A DNA stretch of 64,000 bases from positions 4,024,569-4,088,568 of the forward strand of contig JARUPZ010000027.1 of assembly GCA_031213475.1 (NCBI GenBank), read 5' to 3'. Shown piece by piece: positions 52,301-61,300 of the stretch; within the stretch, counting starts at the first letter, position 1, and the number at the start of each line of letters is the position of its first letter. Both the position numbers and the translations under genes were made by a program. Origin of the DNA: Nereocystis luetkeana. Taxonomy: Eukaryota; Sar; Phaeophyceae; Laminariales; Laminariaceae. The notes under the pieces are model-generated. The model was given only the letters and a program-made list of their open reading frames with translations, was not told where the DNA came from and did no database searches.

Positions 52301-55300
52301 CCTCTGCGCCAGGGGGGACGACAGGAAACAGTGGAATGATGACCTTCAGCTCAGGATCAACAACCTCGGGCGACAGCGGTGCCATTATGATCGGTAGTGG
52401 CGCTGCTGCCGGTGGCACAGGAGGCCTCCTGAGTCTGACCGTCGGCAGCGGTGATAGCGACGCCGGAGGTCTGGTGCGAGTGGTGGCTGGCGAGTCGACG
52501 GTGGCCACGGGGGGCTCCGTAACAATAACCAGCGGCGAGGGCGCTGACACTACCAGTGGGGCGGTGACGATTCGGTCGCCCAATGCCGGCACGAGTGGGG
52601 TGAGCGGTGATCTCGTATTCAGCTCGGGGTCCTCAAGCTCCGGTGACAGCGGCACGGTGCTGATTGGCAGCGGTTCCGCGTCCTCGGGGGCAGGTGGTGC
52701 GGTTAGTCTCACGGTAGGCACGAGCACCTCTTCGTTGGGAGGTGCGCTGACACTGGCGGCGGGGACGGGTGTAGCCGGTGGTGCCGTGTCATTGGCAGCG
52801 GGTACAGGTACGACAGGCACAGGCGGTGCAGTGGGCATGGCCGCCGGTGTCGGTAGCACTGGTGGTGCATTTTCGATCGAGGCTGGCCAGGGCAACGCAG
52901 ACGCTGGAGGGGCTATTACCGTCACTGCAGGTCAAGGGGCAGTTGAAGGCGGCGCGGTCAGTATAGCGGCCGGGTTGGGTGATTCAGGTCTAGGAGGTGA
53001 TGTGAGCGTATCGGCAGGCGTCAGCAATGACGCCACCGGCGGTGCGTTGACCATGGTGGCGGGCCAAGGGGCAATCGGCGGCGGGCGTGTGGCTGTGTCC
53101 AGTGGGGCTGTCGCCGATGGCAACAGTGGTACGGTCACGATCGTCTCAAATGCAGCCGGCACGACAGGCAACAGTGGAATGATGACCTTCAGCTCAGGAT
53201 CAACAACCTCGGGCGACAGCGGTGCCATTATGATCGGCAGTGGCGCTGCTGCCGGTGGCACAGGAGGCCTCCTGAGTCTGACCGTCGGCAGCGGTGATAG
53301 CGACGCCGGAGGTCTGGTGCGAGTGGTGGCTGGCGAGTCGACGGTGGCCACGGGGGGCTCCGTGACGATAACCAGCGGCGAGGGCGCTGACACTACCAGT
53401 GGGGCGGTGACGATTCGGTCGCCCAATGCCGGCACGAGTGGGGTGAGCGGTGATCTCGTATTCAGCTCGGGGTCCTCAAGCTCCGGTGACAGCGGCACGG
53501 TGCTGATTGGCAGCGGTGCCGCGTCCTCGGGGGCAGGTGGTGCGGTTAGTCTCACGGTAGGCACGAGCACCTCTTCGTTGGGAGGTGCGCTGACACTGGC
53601 GGCGGGGACGGGTGTAGCCGGTGGTGCCGTGTCATTGGCAGCGGGTACAGGCACGACAGGCACAGGCGGTGCAGTGGGTATGGTCGCCGGCGATGGTAAT
53701 ACGGGGGGTGCATTTTCGATCGAGGCCGGACGGGGAACAGTCGATTTCGGTGGCTCGGTTTCGATATTTGCTGGTGAAGGTTTGACGGATGGAGGGGACC
53801 TTACCATGACCGCGGGACGTGGCGGAAATAATGGCGGTGCTATAAGCATTACAAGTGGAGACGCGACGACGGGAGATAGTGGACCAGTTGTGTTTGCCTC
53901 TGCGCCAGGGGGGACGACAGGCAACAGTGGAATGATGACCTTCAGCTCAGGATCAACAACCTCGGGTAACAGTGGTGCCATTATGATCGGCAGTGGCGCT
54001 GCTGCCGGTGGCACAGGAGGCCTCCTGAGTCTGACCGTCGGCAGCGGTGATAGCGACGCCGGAGGTCTGGTGCGAGTGGTGGCTGGCGAGTCGACGGTGG
54101 CCACAGGGGGCTCCGTGACGATAACCAGCGGTGAGGGTGCTGACACTACCAGTGGGGCGGTGACGATTCGGTCGCCCAATGCCGGCACGAGTGGGGTGAG
54201 CGGTGATCTCGTATTCAGCTCGGGGTCCTCAAGCTCCGGTGACAGCGGCACGGTGCTGATTGGCAGCGGTTCCGCGTCCTCGGGGGCAGGTGGTGCGGTT
54301 AGTCTCACGGTAGGCACGAGCACCTCTTCGTTGGGAGGTGCGCTGACACTGGCGGCGGGGACGGGTGTAGCCGGTGGTGCCGTGTCATTGGCAGCGGGTA
54401 CAGGCACGACAGACACAGGCGGTGCAGTGGGCATGGCCGCCGGTGTCGGTAACACTGGTGGTGCATTTTCGATCGAGGCTGGCCAGGGCAACGCAGACGC
54501 TGGAGGGGCTATTACCGTCACTGCAGGTCAAGGGGCAGTTGAAGGCGGCGCGGTCAGTATAGCGGCCGGGTTGGGTGATTCAGGTCTAGGAGGTGACGTG
54601 AGCGTATCGGCAGGCGTCAGCAATGACGCCACCGGCGGTGCGTTGACCATGGTGGCGGGCCAAGGGGCAATCGGCGGCGGGCGTGTGGCTGTGTCCAGTG
54701 GGGCTGTCGCCGATGGCAACAGTGGTACGGTCACGATCGTCTCAAATGCAGCCGGCACGACAGGCAACAGTGGAATGATGACCTTCAGCTCAGGATCAAC
54801 AACCTCGGGCGACAGTGGTGCCATTATGATCGGCAGTGGCGCTGCTGCCGGTGGCACAGGAGGCCTCCTGAGTCTGACCGTCGGCAGCGGTGATAGCGAC
54901 GCCGGAGGTCTGGTGCGAGTGGTGGCTGGCGAGTCGACGGTGGCCACGGGGGGCTCCGTGACGATAACCAGCGGCGAGGGTGCTGACACTACTAGTGGGG
55001 CGGTGACGATTCGGTCGCCCAATGCCGGCACGAGTGGGGTGAGCGGTGATCTCGTATTCAGCTCGGGGTCCTCAAGCTCCGGTGACAGCGGCACGGTGCT
55101 GATTGGCAGCGGTGCCGCGTCCTCGGGGGCAGGTGGTGCGGTTAGTCTCACGGTAGGCACGAGCACCTCTTCGTTGGGAGGTGCGCTGACACTGGCGGCG
55201 GGTACGGGTGTAGCCGGTGGTGCCGTGTCATTGGCAGCGGGTACAGGTACGACAGGCACAGGCGGTGCAGTGGGCATGGCCGCCGGTGTCGGTAACACTG

Positions 55301-58300
55301 GTGGTGCATTTTCGATCGAGGCTGGCCAGGGCAACGCAGACGCTGGAGGGGCTATTACCGTCACTGCGGGGCAAGGGGCAGTTGAAGGCGGCGCGGTCAG
55401 TATAGCGGCCGGGTTGGGTGATTCAGGTCTAGGAGGTGACGTGAGCGTATCGGCAGGCGTCAGCAATGACGTCACCGGAGGTGCGTTGACCATGGTGGCG
55501 GGCCAAGGGGCAATCGGCGGCGGGCGTGTGGCTGTGTCCAGTGGGGCTGTCGCCGATGGCAACAGTGGCACGGTCACGATCGTCTCAAATGCAGCCGGCA
55601 CGACAGGCAACAGTGGAATGATGACCTTCAGCTCAGGATCAACAACCTCGGGCGACAGCGGTGCCATTATGATCGGCAGTGGCGCTGCTGCCGGTGGCAC
55701 AGGAGGCCTCCTGAGTCTGACCGTCGGCAGCGGTGATAGCGACGCCGGAGGTCTGGTGCGAGTGGTGGCTGGCGAGTCGACGGTGGCCACGGGGGGCTCC
55801 GTGACGATAACCAGCGGCGAGGGCGCTGACACTACCAGTGGGGCGGTGACGATTCGGTCGCCCAATGCCGGCACGAGTGGGGTGAGCGGTGGTCTCGTAT
55901 TCAGCTCGGGGTCCTCAAGCTCCGGTGACAGCGGCACGGTGCTGATTGGCAGCGGTGCCGCGTCCTCGGGGGCAGGTGGTGCGGTTAGTCTCACGGTAGG
56001 CACGAGCACCTCTTCGTTGGGAGGTGCGCTGACATTGGCGGCGGGGACGGGTGTAGCCGGTGGTGCCGTGTCATTGGCAGCGGGTACAGGCACGACAGGC
56101 ACAGGCGGTGCAGTGAGCATGGTTGCTGGGGACGCATCCACGGGTGGTGCTGTTAACATCGCGGCGGGAATAGGACAAAGCGATACCGGTGGGGCTATAA
56201 CGTTCCTAGGAGGGCTTGGAGCTTCAAGCGGTGGCTCAATGAGCATATCTGCCGGACAAGGTGTACTGAACTCGGGCGGGGCGTTGTTTGTTAACGCAGG
56301 CGAAGGTGGCGAGACAGGTGGGTCAGTATCAATTGCTGCAGGACTCGGTGGATCAGGCCTTGGAGGAGATGTGAGCGTTTCTTCAGGTACAAGCACCAGC
56401 AATACAGGTGGTTCACTGACCATCACGGCGGGGCAGGGAGCGACGGGTGGTGGTGTAGTGGACGTGACGAGCGGGGCCGTCACCACCGGCAACAGCGGGA
56501 CGGTCACCATCATGTCGGCCGCCGCCGGCACCACAGGCAACAGTGGTATCATGGCCTTCAGCTCGGGTTCTACCACGTCCGGAAACACGGGCAGTATCAT
56601 GATCGGCAGCGGTACGGCCTCGAATGGACAGGCCGGCTTGCTGAGTCTGACCGTGGGCGACACTGACAGCGGGGCTGGCGGTCTTGTGCAGTTGACGGCC
56701 GGGCTGTCAACAGATACCACGGGAGGTGCCGTGACGATCTCAAGTGGATCGGGTACAACGACGAGCAGTGGGGCTGTGTCCATCCGATCGCCAGACGCCG
56801 GGACTGCAGGTGTGAGCGGTGACTTAGTGTTCAGCTCGGGCAGCAGTAGCTCTGGCGACAGCGGCATGGTACTCATGGGTAGTGGTGCGGCCACGTCGGG
56901 GGCTGGAGGAGCGGTGAGTCTGACGGTGGGTACGAGCACATTTACTACAGGAGGGTCGCTCACACTCGCCGCCGGTACCGGAGTCACAGGCGGACTGGTG
57001 TCGGTGGCAGCCGGGACTGGTTCTACATCGACCGGCGGTGCCGTGCGCACGGCGGCGGGTCTTGGATCCACTGGTGGGGCATTCGCTGTGGTGGCTGGAG
57101 AAGGCACGACCGATGCTGGTGGCGCAATCACCGTCGACGCGGGCGAAGGAGCCACGGTGGGTGGAGCCGTCAGCATCAAAGCCGGTCTTGGGGGCTCAGG
57201 CCTTGGAGGAGACGTGAGCGTGTCGGCCGGAGGGAGCACCTCGTCTGACGGGGGCTCCGTGACGATTGTTGGTGGAAGCGGTGATACCGGCGGTGGTCGC
57301 GTGGACGTGACAAGCGGGGCCGTCACCACCGGCAACAGCGGGACGGTCACCATCATGTCGGCGGCCGCCGGCACCACAGGCAACAGTGGTATCATGGCCT
57401 TCAGCTCGGGTTCCACCTCATTCGGAAACACCGGCAGTGTCATGATCGGCAGCGGTAAAGCAACTGACGGGCAGGCCGGCTTGCTGAGTCTGACCGTGGG
57501 CGACACTGACAGCGGAGATGGTGGTCTTGTGCAGTTGACGGCCGGGCTGTCGACGGATACCACGGGAGGTGCCGTGACGATCGTAAGTGGATCGGGTACA
57601 GCGACGAGCAGTGGGGCGGTGTCGATCCGATCGCCAGACGCCGGGGCTACTGGTGTGAGCGGCAACTTGGTGTTCAGCTCGGGCAGCAGTAGCTCCGGCG
57701 ACAGCGGCACGGTACTGATCGGCAGTGGTGCGGCCACGTCGGGAGCTGGAGGAGCGGTGAGTCTGACGGTGGGTATGAGCACGTTTACTACTGGAGGATC
57801 TCTCACGCTCGCCGCCGGTACCGGAGTCACAGGCGGACTGGTGTCGGTGGCAGCCGGGACTGGCTCTACATCGACCGGTGGCGCCGTGAGCACGGCGGCG
57901 GGCCTTGGGTCCACTGGCGGGGCATTCGCTGTGGTGGCTGGACAAGGCACGACCGATGCTGGTGGCGCAATCACCGTCGACGCGGGCGAAGGAGCCACGG
58001 TGGGTGGAGCCGTCAGCATCAAAGCCGGTCTTGGGGGCTCAGGCCTTGGAGGAGACGTGAGCATGTCGGCCGGAGGGAGCACCTCGTCTGACGGGGGATC
58101 CGTGACGATTGTTGGTGGCAGCGGCAATACCGGTGGTGGTGTCGTGGACATGACGAGTGGCGCCGTCACCACCGGCAACAGCGGGACGGTCACCATCATG
58201 TCGGCCGCCGCCGGCACCACAGGCAACAGTGGTATCATGTCCTTCAGTTCGGGTTCCACCTCATTCGGAAACACCGGCAGTGTCATGATCGGCAGCGGTA

Positions 58301-61300
58301 AAGCAACTGACGGGCAGGCCGGCTTGCTGAGTCTGAGCGTGGGCGACACTGACAGCGGGGCTGGTGGTCTTGTGCAGTTGACGGCCGGGCTGTCCACGGA
58401 CACCACGGGAGGTGCCGTGACGATCTCAAGTGGATCGGGTACATCGACGAGCAGTGGGGCTGTGTCCATCCGATCGCCAGACGCCGGGGCTACTGGTGTG
58501 AGCGGTGACTTGGTGTTTAGCTCGGGCAGCAGCAGCTCAGGCGACAGTGGAACGGTACTAATAGGCAGTGGTGCGGCCACGTCGGGCGCCGGAGGAGCGG
58601 TGAGTTTGACGGTGGGTACGAGCACGTTTACTACAGGAGGGTCGCTCACACTCGCCGCCGGTACTGGGGTCACAGGCGGATTGGTGTCAGTGGCAGCCGG
58701 GACTGGTTCTACATCGACTGGGGGTGCCGTGAGCACGGCGGCGGGCCTTGGGTCCACTGGCGGAGCTTTCGCTGTGGTTGCCGGAGAAGGCACGAGCAAT
58801 GCTGGTGGCGCTGTCACCGTCGACGCGGGTGAAGGAGCCTCGGTGGGTGGAGCCGTCAGCATCAAAGCCGGTCTTGGGGGCTCAGGCCTTGGAGGAGACG
58901 TGAGCGTGTCGGCCGGAGGGAGCACTTCGTCTGACGGGGGATCCGTGACGATTGTTGGTGGCAGCGGCGATACCGGCGGTGGTCGCGTGGACGTGACGAG
59001 CGGGGCCGTCACCACCGGCAACAGCGGGACCGTCACCATCTTGTCGGCCGCCGCCGGCACCACAGGCAACAGTGGTATCATATCCTTTAGCTCAGGTTCC
59101 ACCACGTCCGGAAACACCGGCAGTGTCATGATCGGCAGTGGTGCAGCCACGAATGGACAGGCCGGGTTTCTGAGTCTGACCGTGGGCGACACTGACAGCG
59201 GGGCTGGTGGTCTTGTGCAGTTGACGTCCGGGCAGTCAACGGATACCACGGGAGGTGCCGTGACGATCTCAAGTGGATCGGGTACAGCGACGAGCAGTGG
59301 GGCTGTGTCCATCCGATCGCCAGACGCCGGGACTGCAGGTGTGAGCGGGGACTTAGTGTTCAGCTCGGGCAGCAGCAGCTCAGGCAACAGTGGCACTGTA
59401 CTGATCGGTAGTGGTGCGGCCACGTCGGGGGCTGGAGGAGCGGTGAGTCTGACGGTGGGTACGAGCACGTTTACCACAGGAGGGTCGCTCACGCTTGCTG
59501 CCGGTACCGGAGTCACAGGCGGGCTGGTGTCGGTGGCAGCTGGTACTGGCTCTACATCGATGGGTGGTAGTGTAAGCGTTGCGGCTGGTCTCGGAAGTGC
59601 AGGTGGTGAGGTTGATATCACGGCAGGACGCGGAACCCTCTCTGTGGGTGGGGATATTTCATTTGTTGCAGGCGAAGGGGCTACCACCGGAGGCAAAGTT
59701 ATCATTACTGCCGGGGACGGGTCTACCGAAGGTGGGCTTGTAGCCGTGACGAGTGGAGACGTCGGTCTCGGCAACAGCGGAACTATCGACATCAAATCGG
59801 CAGCTGCTGGAAGCACAGGCAATAGCGGTATTATGACCTTCAGCTCAGGCCCCACCACGTCCGGAAACACGGGCAGTGTCATGATTGGCAGCGGCGCAGC
59901 CTCGAATGGACAGGCCGGGCTTCTGAGTCTGGCCGTGGGTGACACTGACAGCGGAGCTGGTGGTCTTGTGCAATTGACGGCCGGGCTGTCCACGGATACC
60001 ACGGGAGGTGCCGTGATAATCGCGAGTGGATCGGGTACATCGACGAGCAGTGGGGCTGTGTCCATCCGATCGCCAGACGCTGGGACTGCAGGTGTGAGCG
60101 GGGACTTGGTGTTCAGCTCGGGCAGCAGCAGCTCAGGCGACAGCGGCATGATACTGATCGGCAGTGGTGCGGCCACGTCGGGCGCCGGAGGAGCGGTGAG
60201 TCTGACGGTGGGTACGAGCACATTTACTACAGGAGGGTCGCTCACACTCGCCGCCGGTACCGGAGTCACAGGCGGATTGGTGTCGGTGGCAGCCGGGACT
60301 GGTTCTACATCGACCGGCGGTGCCGTGAGCACGGCGGCGGGCCTTGGGTCCACTGGTGGGGCATTCGCTGTGGTAGCTGGACAAGGCACGAGCAATGCTG
60401 GTGGCGCTGTCACCGTCGACGCGGGCGAAGGCGCGACGATAGGTGGGGCCGTCAGCATCAAAGCCGGTCTTGGGGGCTCAGGCCTTGGAGGAGACGTGAG
60501 CGTGTCGGCCGGAGGGAGCACCTCGTCTGACGGGGGATCCGTGACGATTGTTGGTGGAAGCGGCAATACCGGCGGTGGTCGCGTGGACGTGACGAGCGGG
60601 GCCGTCACCACCGGCAACAGCGGGACGGTCACCATCTTGTCGGCGGCCGCCGGCACCACAGGCAACAGTGGTATCATGGCCTTCAGCTCGGGGTCTACCA
60701 CGTCCGGAAACACCGGCAGTGTCATGATCGGCAGCGGTAAAGCAACTGACGGGCAGGCCGGCTTGCTAAGCCTGACCGTGGGAGACACTGACAGCGGGGC
60801 TGGTGGTCTTGTGCAATTGACGGCCGGGCTGTCAACGGATACCACGGGAGGTGCCGTGACGATCTCAAGTGGATCGGGTACAGCGACGAGCAGTGGGGCT
60901 GTGTCCATCCGATCGCCAGACGCCGGGACTGCAGGTGTGAGCGGTGACTTGGTGTTCAGCTCGGGCAGCAGCAGCTCAGGCGACAGCGGCATGGTACTGA
61001 TCGGCAGTGGTGCGGCCACGTCGGGCGCCGGAGGAGCGGTGAGTCTGACGGTGGGTACGAGCACATTTACTACAGGAGGGTCGCTCACACTCGCCGCCGG
61101 TACCGGAGTCACAGGCGGATTGGTGTCGGTGGCAGCCGGGACTGGTTCTACATCGACCGGCGGTGCCGTGAGCACGGCGGCGGGCCTTGGGTCCACTGGT
61201 GGGGCATTCGCTGTGGTAGCTGGACAAGGCACGAGCAATGCTGGTGGCGCTGTCACCGTCGACGCGGGCGAAGGCGCGACGATAGGTGGGGCCGTCAGCA